Shown: in pieces, positions 21,901 to 33,182 of the stretch
How positions within the stretch are numbered: the first letter of the stretch is position 1
Layout of the letters: the number at the start of each line of letters is the position of its first letter
NCBI GenBank assembly: GCA_026770025.1
Contig: JAMXDE010000067.1
Coordinates: 178,105 to 242,104, forward strand
DNA from: Craspedostauros australis
Lineage: Eukaryota; Bacillariophyta; Bacillariophyceae; Mastogloiales; Achnanthaceae
DNA: 64,000 nucleotides
Reading direction: 5' to 3'
Position numbers and translations under genes: made by a program
Notes under the pieces: generated by a model
What the model saw: the letters and a program-made list of their open reading frames with translations, nothing else
Told to the model about the DNA's origin: nothing
Database searches by the model: none

Positions 21901-24624
21901 ATCGCCATCGCCATCAACATCCGCAGCAGCAGATTGCACAAGGAATCGTCGTGGCTCGAGTTCCTTCTTGATCTGCTTGTACATGGAGGACGTGAATTCC
22001 TGGTCTGGCACGACGTGCTGTGCGACAAGGTCAAGGCACACGAGCGTTCCAGGATGAGATGGATTTTGTGGCAGAACGTCCTCGTCGGTTGGTTTGATGC
22101 CGGCCAAGTCATCGGGCTTGATCTTGGCGCTCTTTTTCTTTTTGGAGAGCTTTGGTGATGCGAGCTTTGACGAAGCAGATTTCTTCTTCTTGATGCCGGT
22201 GTTGCTGGTGCTCTTGGAGGCCTGCTCCTCTTCCAGAGTTTGCTCCTGCCGCTGCTGCTGTTGCTCCAATGCAGATTTGGTCTTTTTGGATTGCTTGGCA
22301 ACTTGCAGGTCATCTTCACCCTATGAATGTTATCGAATACAATAGTACATTGTTTCAGTAGAAGAGAAGAGAAGAGAAGGAAATAGCAAAGAATGAAATG
22401 TGAATGTGAGTTCAGGCTGTTGCAACGCACCCACATGCAGACCCACATGCAGACCCACATGCAGGCGCCCTTACACGACGCGTACGCATGCACATACCTT
22501 CTTCTTGAGATTCTCGACACGTTCCTTCTGCAGCCTCGCTTCCTCGGCGCCGATGGTGTTGATCTTGATGTTCTTGCGTGCCTCCTTGACCTTCTGCGTG
22601 TCATCCTCGCCCTTCTTCTTGAGCTTCTGGACCCTTTCCTTCTGCTTGCGCTGCTCTTCCTTGCCGAGATCGTCGGGGTTGATGGACTGTTTGTTGTCCA
22701 TGACGTTGCGCAGCTCCTGCTGCTTCTTGGCGCGCAGGTGTTCGTAGTTCTGTTGGACGGAGGAGACCGATTCCACGACGGTGTTGGCGGCCCCCTTGCT
22801 CTGCGCCGTGGCCTGGAGCAGTTCGGCGGCACGCTTCTTGCGCAGTTCGGCGACGCGCTGTTCCTGCGCCGATTCATGGTTGGTGTCGGCGAAGTTGTTG
22901 GTCGTCTTGAGAGGCGCCTTGCGGAAGCTGTGGCTGCTGCCTTCATCCGTGCAGGTGGAGCTTGCATTGCTGGTCGTGCTGGTGATGCTGCTTTGCTTCT
23001 TCTTCTTCTTTTCGCCCTTCTTGGACGGACGCTTCCTGTTGGAGGTGCTGCCTGTTTTGGCGGAGACTGAGGAGATTGCCGACAGGTCCACGGTCGTGAC
23101 GAGATCGTTGACGTCGTCCATGAGTTCGCTGGCATCGGTGCAGATGGATGTGGAATCATCGGCATGCGCGTCGTCGCCGTTGGAGGAGGTGAGGGGCGGG
23201 GCATCGATGACGTGCTTGCGCGATCGTTTGGCTTGATCCGCAGCAGGTGCCTTGGCCTTTTTCTTTTTGGAAGCAGCGGCCGATTTGGGCGTCATGAGAG
23301 CATCGGTCACGGAGCCGCGAGCAAAATCGGCGGTGGCGGAAAGCGGAGGCTGAGGAAGCTTTTTGGTGGTGGAGCGCTTCTTCTTGTTCCTCTTCGGTGA
23401 GAGGTCTGCAGCCATGGAAATGCCCGTGCTGCCTCTGCGCGATGCCTTCTTGTGCTTCTTTGCTTTCTTGGACACCTTTGCGCTGGTGGCCGTGCTGAAG
23501 GAAGCGAGGCTGGCATCGTCATCGACAGACGTGTGAGAGCAGCAGCTGCCGGCATCGCTGTCGTAGTTGGTGGCAATGACAGTTGCGCTGGTGGTCTGCA
23601 ACGACGATCTTCTCTTTGCCTTGGACATGCCAGTGGGTGAGAACGCGAAGGACGCAGACGCAGATGACGATGATGCTGACGTTGAGTGGTGCATCGACGA
23701 AGACAGGGATCGGGTGGAGGATCCCCTCTTGAGCGCCTTGGACCGTGACTTGCGTTTGTCTTTGTCGGACGACTTGGATTTGGATTTGGACTTGCGGGAG
23801 CTTCTCGCGCTGCGCTCGCTGCAGTCATCGCTGTCATTGGCCGTGTCATCGTCCATGGCATTGGTGCTGCTGGAGTCAGCGTCCTCATCCATGTCCAGTT
23901 CCTCGTCCGTGAGGTCCTTGGCGCCGTAGGGATTGAAGGTGGGCATGGTCTGCCTCTGCGTGGTTCGCACGGACTCCTCCAAGTTGGTGAGCGTCTGGAT
24001 GGTCTTGCTGACCGAGAGCTTGGCCCTGCTGCTCCTCGGCTTGCCTGTTTTGGGCGACAGCAGGACGTTCCCAGCGGAAGCGTGGTCCTGAGCATCGCTG
24101 GAGCAAGCGGAGGATGCTGAGACGGAGGGCGCCGCAGAGCTGGCCGCGGAAGCGCAGGAGCCCGCATCGCTGGCCACGGAGAGGGAGCTGGACTGCCTCG
24201 TGAGTCCGGAGCGCCTGGAGGGACGCTTGATGTCGATGCCCGCCTCCTTGCAGAGCTGCTTGATGGTGGAGGAGGACCGCTTGCCGTACGCTTGCTCCAG
24301 CGAAGCCTCGTGGCACCTCAGCCTGTAGCGGTTCCAGAACTCCGCTTGCTCCAAACCTGCGTCCTCCACGAGGGCCTTGAAGAAGGCAGCCACCTGCGGG
24401 TGCGTCTTCTGGATGGAGGCGACGTCCAGCGCTGCGCCACTCGCCGCACTGCTGTCCAATTCCCGGAGCTCCTTGTCGTCGAGAGGCTTCGTGAAGGTGG
24501 ACTCCCTGGAGCGAGCAGCCTCCGCAGTGTGAGCCGCCAGCGCTCGAATGCGCTTCATGGTGGTCGAAGAGGAGTGCCCTCCTGTGGATTCTCCCGCTGC
24601 GGCTGTTCCTGCGGATGTCGTCAT
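18979..24624 (-). CDS. Giant coiled-coil/single-alpha-helix protein, two exons
   Basis: Exon 1 is 24624-22498 (709 codons) and exon 2 is 22320-18979 (1113 codons plus stop). The intron has donor GTATGTG and acceptor ATAG and is phase 0. Splicing is supported because the joint creates LKKKGEDDLQ, a repeat of LKKKGEDDTQ further upstream. The N-terminal part has a short conserved-looking segment at about 55-105 (HPQVAAFFKALVED, AEFWNRYRLRC) resembling a BSD domain, then a Ser/Lys-rich linker. Exon 2 has about 350 residues of Lys/Glu/Ala heptads (KAEAEAKAKAEAEE type) predicted to be a long single helix or coiled coil, an acidic patch, and phospho-site-like Ser/Arg regions. It is probably a cytoskeletal or scaffold protein; no family recognised. 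A shorter protein from exon 1 alone would result if the intron is retained. Confidence 0.72.
22429..22464. repeat. Intronic 12-bp tandem repeat, three copies
   Basis: Three perfect copies of ACCCACATGCAG inside the intron of the coiled-coil gene, about 30 bp from its 5' splice site. Nothing else was noted in the 177-bp intron. Confidence 0.85.
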
Positions 24625-25791
24625 GCTTGCTGCCGTGGTATTATATGTATTGCTCTTGTGATGTCTCTGTTGCAGAGGATGGGTGCGAACTATAATATGA
24701 TCTATTCTACAATACGTATGATATGATGAATGGGAGAATCTCCGATTGTGGATGGCTGACTGATTTGGACAGAGTTTGGCGCGATGAAGCGAAAATGGTC
24801 GTGGTCGTCGGCGTGAATTCTTGGTGGTTTCGCGCTGTTGGTGAGGTGTGATGCTTCTTGTTGCTATGTTTTGGTGTGGAAAACACATGGTTGTCTCTCG
24901 CGCATTGTCATGTGTTCCGTCGGCACTTCTTGCCCGCGACTGCCCTCCACGAACAAATGCGCACAACAAAAGATCGGCTTCGTGGCGTCGTGTCGCAGAC
25001 GTGTCCAACGAGCCAGTTGTGTATCACCCGAAGAGTTCCGCGCGGAGGAATAGCGTCGCAGTTTCGCTCTGCGTGGGTTCAAATCTCTCCTTCTGCGCGA
25101 GATACACACACGCTTTGCGGCTCTTCCAACATCTTGTGACACAACGTCGCGTTGGTCCGCTTAAACAAAACGTGTGCAGTACCCCATTTGTCGCACTTTG
25201 GGTCACTTCTGTTCTTGTTTTGTGCATGAAATACCGTGCCGGTAGTCACGATCTCCTTCATCCACAACCGCATTCTGATTTAACGAGATTCTCCATTGTG
25301 GCCAAGAATAATGTGGAAGAAGCCCCAATTCATGCCCAACGCGATTGGTGGTGATTCACGACCAACGGACGATCGCGACGTGAGCATGAACAGCCTCACA
25401 TCGTTGCAAAACGAAACAGACGATCCAAACCGACAGGACTTGACAACACCATCATCATCCAAACAGACAACACAAACGCATCCATGTCACATCCGCATGT
25501 GCACCAATAGATCGCATGTGCGATACGATCCACATCCACATCCACGCAGACGCAGACAGGAGCAAAAAAAGGGTTTGTGATGGAATGAAGCGGGATGAAC
25601 CATCACACAGGGCACCAACAACAACGCCACTGTCGCCACCGTTGCCAATACCATTGCTCCTTACGACTCTATGGATCTGTAATTCAATTCATTGTGTTCT
25701 ATCATGTGATTGTCTCTCTCATACACACTCACACCCACAACACCCTGACGATCCACCTTCAATATCGTCGCAAGCAACACCATGCCCAGTC
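24625..25791. other. Intergenic, promoter of the coiled-coil gene
   Basis: 1.2 kb upstream of the coiled-coil gene and downstream of the helicase gene. A tRNA-like T-arm (GGGTTCAAATC near 25076) is present, but no complete tRNA can be folded around it. No protein-coding gene was recognised. Confidence 0.55.
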
Positions 25792-28318
25792 TCAGGAAGC
25801 CTGCCGCAGCATTCCCAACAATGCGCTGGACGCGGCATTCTGCGCAGCCTTCTTGCTGGTGCCGTACCCTTCGGCGTTCAGGGAGCGGATCGTGGTCTCG
25901 TAGGTCAGCCTGGCCACAAAGCTCTGCTGTACTCCTGGACACGCATCGACGCTCTTCTTGATCTTACCCCTCGTCTTTTGGCAATACTCGTTCAGAACGG
26001 CGGTAGCATTCTTCGTGCGATTGGCCTTTGATGTCAGGATCTTCTTGGCGTGGCGATCGCGGTGGGCCTGCTCCCCGCGCTCGTCGATCTCCGTGTCCTT
26101 GATGGTGGACGGATCGTAGCCGACGATGATCTCCTCCTGCCGCTTCTGCACCGTGCGCAGCTTCTCCACTGGTCGGTCCCTGCGTTCCTCCATCACGATG
26201 AACACGCGGTCGATTTGGCGAGCGCGGCCTTCGCGTTGGCACAGCTCCACAGTATCCTTCATGTGATTGTACGAGATCACGACGTTGGCAGATGGCACGT
26301 CCAGACCCTGCAACAACAACAACAACAACAACAACAAGGAGGAGACATAGAGCATCCACGCGTGCATAAATTGAGTGAGTGAGTGATGGGTGGATGGATG
26401 GATGAAAAGATAAGTGAGGGACCCATGCGAACATTGATATTATAACCAGGGACGGACGCCCGACGAAACCAAGTACAGTATTCCACTCTGCGCACAACAC
26501 AGAACAACAGCCAACAGCCAACAGCCAACAGCCAACAGCGAAGACGCAGAAACTCACCTCTTCGGCTGCTGCGGTCGCAACCAGAACGTTGATGCTACCA
26601 TTGCGAAACTTGTTCAATGCATCATTGGCATTGGTGGGATTGAACTTGACGGATGGCGTGAGCTTGCCAACCCTGGTGAAAAAGTCGGAGACGATGCCGG
26701 CTGCCTGCAACGCCGGGTGTTTGTTGAGGAAAGAGGATATGGTGTAGGCGCAGATGCGCTGCTGCACGAAGATGATGGCGCGGAAGTTGCCCTTGAACCT
26801 GTTGAGCTGCTGCAGCAAGATGTCCGTGAGACTCTGCAGCTTCTTGGAAGGTTCCTTGGCCCTGTCTGCAACCTTGCCGATGCATCCCAGCAGGGGATGA
26901 CCCAATTCCCGCGGTGGTTGCAGGAGCAACGCCTGTTCCAGCCATTTCAACACGAGCGGGACCTCCTCCTCCCACGTGACGACGAGGAGGCGCAGCGCCA
27001 CGTACCATCCTTCCAGGAAGGAGAAGAAGTGACGTTGGGATTCAGTGTTGCGACGCCTACCCGCGAGGTTGTTTGCGTAGTTCTCCCACGATGATAGCTG
27101 TATCTTGGACAGGGGCGAATGAAAGTCCGGTGCCAAGTTGCTTGCGTGTTCTTCGAGGAGACGGATGGCATCCCACAGGATCAAGGCAAAGGAGGTTGCC
27201 TTGCGCGTGTGCACCCGATCCATGAAGACAGCATGCACGTTGTGCGGCTCGCGGTTTCGCACCGGCACGACATCGGGCGGGATATCATGCACGTCGATGA
27301 TCTGCACATTGCTCTGCTGCTTGACGTAGCCGCCGCGCTGCAGCTCGTCTTCCGTCGGCGAGCACATCCTCGTGATCTTGAGGTCCTTGCAGAGGTTGTC
27401 CAGCGCTCTCTTGATCTCCACGTTGTTGACGGCGTAGGTGAGGGAGGCCGAGAGGCCAATGACTTGAAGCTGCGCAGCGTGGGGGTTATCCTTGAGATGG
27501 ATCTTGATTCCCAGAGACAGCTTGCGGTAGGGGTGATCCTTGAGGACGTGATGGACCTCGTCAAAGACGCAGATGCAGAAGGTATCCCAGTGGAACTGAT
27601 CGTCGCCGCCCTGCAAGGCCTCGAAGGCGGCCGGCGTACTGACAAGAATCCGGCAATAGTCCATCACAGGTGTGGCGTTTCCTCCCCTGTAACGCGCCAC
27701 GCGTTCGTTGGGTCCCATCCAGCGCTCGATCGCGCTGGCCTGCTGTTCCACAAGGTCCACGGTGGGAACGAGCATGATGGCCTTCCTTCCGCTGCCCGTT
27801 GAGCTGTCGTTGCTGTGGCTGCCAACTCCATTGCCCTGACGATATGAATATGAGTACCCATTCGCATTGCCACCAGCATTACTTCCACCAGTGACCGTCG
27901 CAGCAAGTCCGACAGCAACACTCTCCTTCTCGGCTCGAAGACGCAAACGGATGAGCTCTGCCGCGACAAAGGTCTTTCCAGATCCAGTGGGCATCTTGAC
28001 AATGGCATTGGTGACACCATCTCCCTCATCGATCTGATCCACAACGCTCTGCTGGTACGATCGCAGTCTCAGTGGCTGTCGCGCTGGCTGTTCCATCTCG
28101 TGCTCATATCCGCCTATATCGTCTATGCGACCGAAGCCACCTTCCGCATAGTTGCGTGAAGCTGTGCTCACCGGATGCTGGCGGAGATTGCCTGCAGCAC
28201 CATTGCCATTTGTGTCGCAGAGACTCGTTCGAGGTTGGGTCTCTGGCTTCAATTGCGGCTGCCTTTGTTGATGCATGTTTGGAGGAGGAACGATGCTGGA
28301 GTCAGCGGTCTCGTTCAT
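25792..28318 (-). CDS. RIG-I/Dicer-type DExH helicase with C-terminal dsRNA-binding motif
   Basis: Two exons: 28318-26558 (ATG at 28318) and 26307-25792, 758 residues. Intron donor is GTGAGTT and the acceptor is TTGCAG; the junction reads AAEE-GLDVPSANVV, exactly helicase motif V. Motifs in order: LRLRSYQQSVVDQI, Walker A MPTGSGKT (about 109-116), VPTVDLVEQQ, Walker B FDEVHH (about 252-257), GLSAS, a 200-residue helical insert, IIFVQQR, VLVATAAAEEGLDVP, and motif VI QREGRARQ. The GRAR form of motif VI and the long insert between the two RecA lobes point to the RLR/Dicer/FANCM group, nearest RLR and Dicer. The last about 70 residues are a dsRBM (ATAVLNEYCQK, then YGTSKKAAQNAASSALL). No RNase III, PAZ, CARD or zinc RD domain. 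Probably binds and translocates on dsRNA, in silencing or antiviral defence. Confidence 0.82.
26311..26337. repeat. CAA microsatellite serving as polypyrimidine tract
   Basis: Nine CAA units which, on the coding strand, form (TTG)9 ending in the acceptor TTGTTGCAG of the helicase intron. The same 250-bp intron also contains four copies of CCAACAG at 26511-26538, close to the donor. Confidence 0.85.
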
Positions 28319-28900
28319 CAATGAGTTTGCGTTTGGAAGCTCAACACATTAACATTGTGCCATGATGGTTGTGGCCATCTTCGTCGCGCAGGGGGATGCA
28401 ATGGTGTGCGACCCATGGCAGGTGAGCCAGAGTATCCGCAACTCGCAGTCGCTTCTTTCTCTCTCTGTTGGATCTTTCCTCCATCCCGAACGCGTGGTAC
28501 TCACCGTGCGCTCTGAAATTTTTCTTTGATTTGTTCTCGATGAAGACTCCGCCGTGTTTTTCGTGTTTCGCACTGGATCGTGGATCCTCTGATGATTTGA
28601 GTCGTCCAAGTCGATCGCAAATTCCGCCGAACAAAAAATGGCGCGAACGTTGAAAAACGTAGCTGTTGTTCTTCACCACAGCGCAAGGCGCAAACCGGTG
28701 GTTGGAAATGAACATGATGTGCGCACAGATCGAACCTCCTGGTCTTTCACTTCCTTGCCCTTGCTTGGCATCATCTTCAGCACATGTCTGTCTTGTGGAT
28801 CGCCAAAGCACAGAAGTTCTCAACCATCCGCACATCCACGCATTCAGCCATCTCAATCGACTGCGTCAGTCCGAGAGCAACTTGTCCTCTTGAGTGAGCC
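28319..28900. other. Divergent promoter region, helicase and FkbM genes
   Basis: 582 bp between two start codons facing away from each other. No coding frame or clear motif was recognised. Confidence 0.55.
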
Positions 28901-30220
28901 ATGCTTCCGCTATCTCTGGAGCCTCGGCAGCAGCGCTCCGTCCGCCAGAGCAGCAGGCAGATGCGCAGCAGCAGCAGCAGCATCGGTAGCAGCAGCAGTA
29001 TGAACAACAAGAGCGACGGCAGGAGCAGACTCAGGATGACCACAAGAAGGATGATGCTGCTGCTTGACAGATACGGAGGCAAGGCCATGCTCTGCTTCAT
29101 CTTCCTCGCCTTCATCTTCCTCGATGACACCAAGACCGCCTACACCCTGGAGGACTACAAGCGCAAGCAGCCGTCGGCTTCGACGCTGGTGCTGCAAGGC
29201 AGGGCCATCCAGACGCGCATCGACAGCGATCTGCCGCCCATGAACTTCTCCATGCTCCTCTATCCGCTGTCCGCCGATGCCTACATCACGAAGAAGCTCA
29301 TCAATCCTCCCATCACCTACGAGCAGGACGTCTCCTGCTTTCTGCATGCGGTGTTGACGCACGACACCACCATCAGCGGTACCACCAGTGGCACCACCAG
29401 TGGCACAACCAGCGGCACCACCAGCCACAATCACAACCACAACATCATGCCCTATTGGGCCGTCGACGTCGGCGCCAACGTCGGCTATCACACCCTGCAC
29501 ATGGCATCGCTGCGAACCGCCAAGGTCATCGCCTTCGAGGCCGCCCCCGACACGGCCGAGCTCCTGCAGGCCAGCGTCACCCTCAACTTCCACAAAACGA
29601 TCACCGTCATTCCCAAGGGCGTTGCCGACGCCACGCGAACGAGCGGCACCATGATGCGTCATGACAATTCGCCAGGTTTCACCACCTTCGCGACGCCATC
29701 CCAATTCCCTCTGCGCGATCTCAATGCGACGACCGCGATCCCGCTCGTCACGATCAAGAGCGTGCTGGAGCATCATGGCGTGCCCGAATCAGGCCGGTTG
29801 CACAAGGCGCCGACGCCACCGCGTTTGAGGTTCCTCAAGGTGGACGTGGAAGGATACGAGATCTTGGCCTTGCGCGGGCTGGACCTCAAGCGGTATCCCT
29901 TCGAGTACGTGCAGGTGGAGTACTTTCCGGCACTGATCGAGGCCAGCGGGACGATCGCCAAATCAGCATCTCCTGCAAAGGGCGCGACCACGCCAGCGGC
30001 TGCGACGGAACTCTTGGAGCTGCTGGTGCTGGATCATGGCTATCGTTGCATCAGGTCATGGCCTGCGACAGAGTACCGTGCGAGTCAGCTAAAGACGGTG
30101 TTTGAGGATCAAGCCCTCAGCATCGGAGCGACGAAAGAGGAGCTGCATCGATGGAGCGGCACTGTTCGGCACCACACGAACCTCTTTTGCAAATCGACAA
30201 AGATCCCACTCGGGCTGTGA
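28901..30220 (+). CDS. FkbM-type methyltransferase, type II membrane protein
   Basis: 439 residues, one exon, ATG at 28901. A basic Ser/Arg-rich N-terminus is followed by one hydrophobic span at about 61-75 (KAMLCFIFLAFIFL), giving a signal-anchor topology with the enzyme in the Golgi/ER lumen or outside. The SAM-binding motif AVDVGANVGYHT lies at about 187-198, followed by VIAFEAAPDTAELLQ; the family motif LKVDVEGYEILALRGL lies at about 312-327, all typical of FkbM methyltransferases, which often methylate sugar hydroxyls. Four tandem GTTS units just before the SAM motif look like slippage of a 12-bp unit. The substrate cannot be deduced. Confidence 0.85.
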   Translation: MLPLSLEPRQQRSVRQSSRQMRSSSSSIGSSSSMNNKSDGRSRLRMTTRRMMLLLDRYGGKAMLCFIFLAFIFLDDTKTAYTLEDYKRKQPSASTLVLQGRAIQTRIDSDLPPMNFSMLLYPLSADAYITKKLINPPITYEQDVSCFLHAVLTHDTTISGTTSGTTSGTTSGTTSHNHNHNIMPYWAVDVGANVGYHTLHMASLRTAKVIAFEAAPDTAELLQASVTLNFHKTITVIPKGVADATRTSGTMMRHDNSPGFTTFATPSQFPLRDLNATTAIPLVTIKSVLEHHGVPESGRLHKAPTPPRLRFLKVDVEGYEILALRGLDLKRYPFEYVQVEYFPALIEASGTIAKSASPAKGATTPAAATELLELLVLDHGYRCIRSWPATEYRASQLKTVFEDQALSIGATKEELHRWSGTVRHHTNLFCKSTKIPLGL

Positions 30221-30608
30221 CACACGCACGACCATACTCGTGATTGTACTACCAGCTTTGCGCACATGATGTAAATATTATTCTACTCTCCTGACATGTG
30301 TCACTACACACGATGCTCTCTATTCGTAACGGTATGAATACCAATACCAATGCACCTCCGCAAAGAATACTTGCAGTTCGCGGCGCAATGACCAACGTCC
30401 CAACAACGTTTGTACAATATTCGTAGGATTCTATTGGAGCAGATTACTCGCAAGAGTATGCTCCCGAGAAAGGCAACGTTCTTCCGGATATGGATCTGCT
30501 TGTTCAGCCAAATGGATCACAGTGTTTGACGTGCGGCCAACTCATTCGGTTGCGTCTTTGGGATCGCACTTTACGCGCGGTTGCGCATGCACTTTCGCAA
30601 TGTGCTCT
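30221..30608. other. Convergent 3' intergenic region
   Basis: 388 bp between the ends of the FkbM gene and the membrane-protein gene. Nothing beyond AT-rich sequence was recognised. Confidence 0.55.
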
Positions 30609-33182
30609 CTAGGCCAGCACCCCGCCGCCACCGGCGCTGTCGCTGGAAAGCAGTTCGATCTCATTCTCGGCGGTTGGGGCCACACGATGACGGAGATACG
30701 CCAGCACCGTGAAAATAGCGGCCCCGGCTGCGGCGGCGAAGTGCAAGAACGCTTGCGTCTTGTAAAACTGCACCTCCTTGAAGTTCTTCTCCGCAAAGTA
30801 ATCCAGCACGTACGCATTGCATGTTTTGCAGCTGCCGTAGACCTGGATGGTCGGCCAATCGTCTTCGCCGGCTCTCGTCCTTGAGTCATACGACGCTGCT
30901 CCCATATCCGTCTCGAACAAATCCTGGCATCCGTATTCACCCCACGCTCCATCCCAATCGTAGTCCCAGTACGCGTCCTCATAGTAGTCGTCTTCGTAAA
31001 TGTACGTGGTGTAGTCGTTGTATTCCCACCCATAGTCGTCGTCGAACATCTTTTGCTCTTCGTACTCGTCCTCCACATCTTCGACGACCTCCTCTTCATA
31101 TTCGTCGTAAGCTTCGCATGTGGAACCGTTGTGGTGTGTTGTGTAGCGAAAAACACAGGGAATCGAATGGGAGGGTCAGTGGACAGACATCACATCACAT
31201 CTCGTTACTTGGTTGGTGGATTGTGGTAGGTTTGGCCAGAGAAGATAGGCAGGACGCGAATTCATTTACACTCTCCGCAACAATCAGAAATAGTATAGAC
31301 AACATGAAAACAAACGAGAAGAACTTACCTTCCTCAGTTGCTGCGACGTCTTCTTGTTCTTGCGCCGCAGTGGCGTTGATTGAGTCGTCGTATTCCTTGA
31401 CATATTGAAGGTCTATTTGACAGGAAGTGAAGCAAATTGGAGTTTAGGAAAATAGTGTGAGTTGAGGCAGGTGATGCGAGCACCAGTCTTGAGTTGTGAG
31501 CGCACAAGTGCTTGTACGAATTGCAGGAAACATAGAGACTTACCTTCGTCCTCTTCCTCTTCGATGATTGCTTCACTTTCGTCAATGGAGTTTTCCATCT
31601 CCTGATCAATGGCCTCGTTCTCATCCATTTCCCCGTTGTAGACTATCATCGGCGGAACGGCACATCGGCGAATGTGATTGACAAGAGCATAACAGCAGTG
31701 GGAGGTGAGATGGAGGCGTTCAGGTATACAGGCACGCGCCTTTAGTGACGGAAGATAGAGCGAGAACAGGAACGATCAACCAGGCCTACTCCGTACCTTG
31801 GTCGACAACTGCGTCTTCCTCGTCATAAGCATTTGCGACTTCGTCTTCCATCATGTCCACCTCTTCGTCCGCATTCTGCTCCACCTCCTGTTCCTCTTGC
31901 TTCATGTCTGCATGTGACACGTCCCAACAAGCGATATTTGGAATGAAATGAAAAGAATGAGATGTAAAGAAGAAGAGAGAAAGAAAGGTTGTTGCTGTGA
32001 GGTGGTTGGTTGGTTGGTTGATACTCACGACACTTGGCGATACGATCAGTCTTTCAGTACGCAAGGGATGGATGCAATTCCCACATATGGCCGATACGCA
32101 CCATCGAGTTCCTTCTGCAGTTCCTCGTTTTGCTTTTGCAGATCTTCATTCTGCTGTTCCAGAGTTTCGGATTGAGTGTCCGAGGCATCGTTGTTGCCGG
32201 ATGCTGCTGTCGTTGTGGTGGATGCAGCAGTTGTTGTTGTTGTCGACGAGGAAGAAGAAGAAGACGATGCAACACGGCGTCTGCGTTGTCGTCGCTTGCG
32301 CTGTCGTCGCTGGCGCTTGCGAACTCCACCATTCTCCATTAGATTGGCTTCCTCATTTTCCTCTTCAATCTCATCCCCCTCTTCCGTACCGTCGACATCG
32401 GCTTGGCACAGCACTCCCTGCACGTCGCTGCGGCAGACGGAACCGGTGAGCGGGCAGGCCCACCAATCCCCGAACTCGACGACGACATCGGAACGCGTGA
32501 TGGGGTCGTTGTGGCTGTTCATGTAGCTGGTCTGATCGTAGTCCACGATGCGCGCTGGTCCCTCGTAGATCTCCCCCTGCTTGTAGGTCTTGGTGGCGTA
32601 GGTTGCCAGGCTGAGGAGGCCGGCGATCCACAGGAAGAGGGTGAAGATGAGGCCCAGACGATCCACGCGCCGACGACGCAGCTCCTCGCCGATCTGGAAG
32701 CGCAGGAACATGGAGAGGACGCAGGCCATGCCGATGGTGCTGAGCCAGACGGGTGCCTGCGTGGTGACGAGCAGGAGGTAGTTGATGAAGACGAGGCAGG
32801 AGACGGTGGAGATCTGCATGATCTTGAAGGATCGGGAGACGCGTCTGCGACGGATGGGCGTCACCTTGTTCTCCGGGTCGTCCAGCTCGTCCGCAGGCAG
32901 CGACTCTGCCGCTTCCATCTTGCCGCTGGAGGCGCCCTTCGGACCGTTGGCCTTGGACATGGATGCATCGGCATTGCCGCCAGCAGCAGCAGCAGTGCTG
33001 CCAGTGGCATTGCCAGCAGCAGTCGCAGACTCATCCTCCATGGAGAGCTCCAGCTTGTTGTCAAAGAGCATGGACTTGTTGAGCTCGATCTCGATGAGGA
33101 TGCGCAGGATCCAGGCGCCGGAGAGCACCGTCAGAAAGGCGCATGTCCACCAGATGATCGTCAGTTTGGTGTCGTAGTCCAT
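30609..33182 (-). CDS. Multi-spanning membrane protein with acidic exon cassettes, five exons
   Basis: Exons 33182-32102, 31907-31797, 31642-31544, 31412-31329 and 31111-30609; 625 residues. Every junction was checked: donors GTGCGT, GTACGG, GTAAGT, GTAAGT; acceptors GCAG, ATAG, ATAG, GAAG. All four introns are phase 1. The N-terminal exon has four probable spans (WWTCAFLTVLSGAWILRILI; MQISTVSCLVFINYLLLV; WLSTIGMACVLSMFL; LGLIFTLFLWIAGLLSLATY), a Cys-rich loop (WWACPLTGSVCRSD, VLCQAD), a basic cluster and a Gln/Glu coiled coil. Exons 2-4 encode almost only Glu/Asp-rich sequence. The last exon is Tyr/Asp/Trp-rich, has CKTC, and a final span (AAAAGAAIFTVLAYL). I do not recognise the family; function unknown. 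Confidence 0.78.

Noticed and set aside
21819-23204. 461-codon leftward frame spanning the intron of the coiled-coil gene
   Set aside because: It is a Pro/Arg/Ser-rich shadow frame of the Lys/Glu/Ala-rich coding sequence.
25040-25105. tRNA-like T-arm GGGTTCAAATC with CTTCTGC acceptor-like end
   Set aside because: The T stem has a mismatch, no D arm or anticodon arm with a sensible loop can be folded, and no matching 5' acceptor strand is found.
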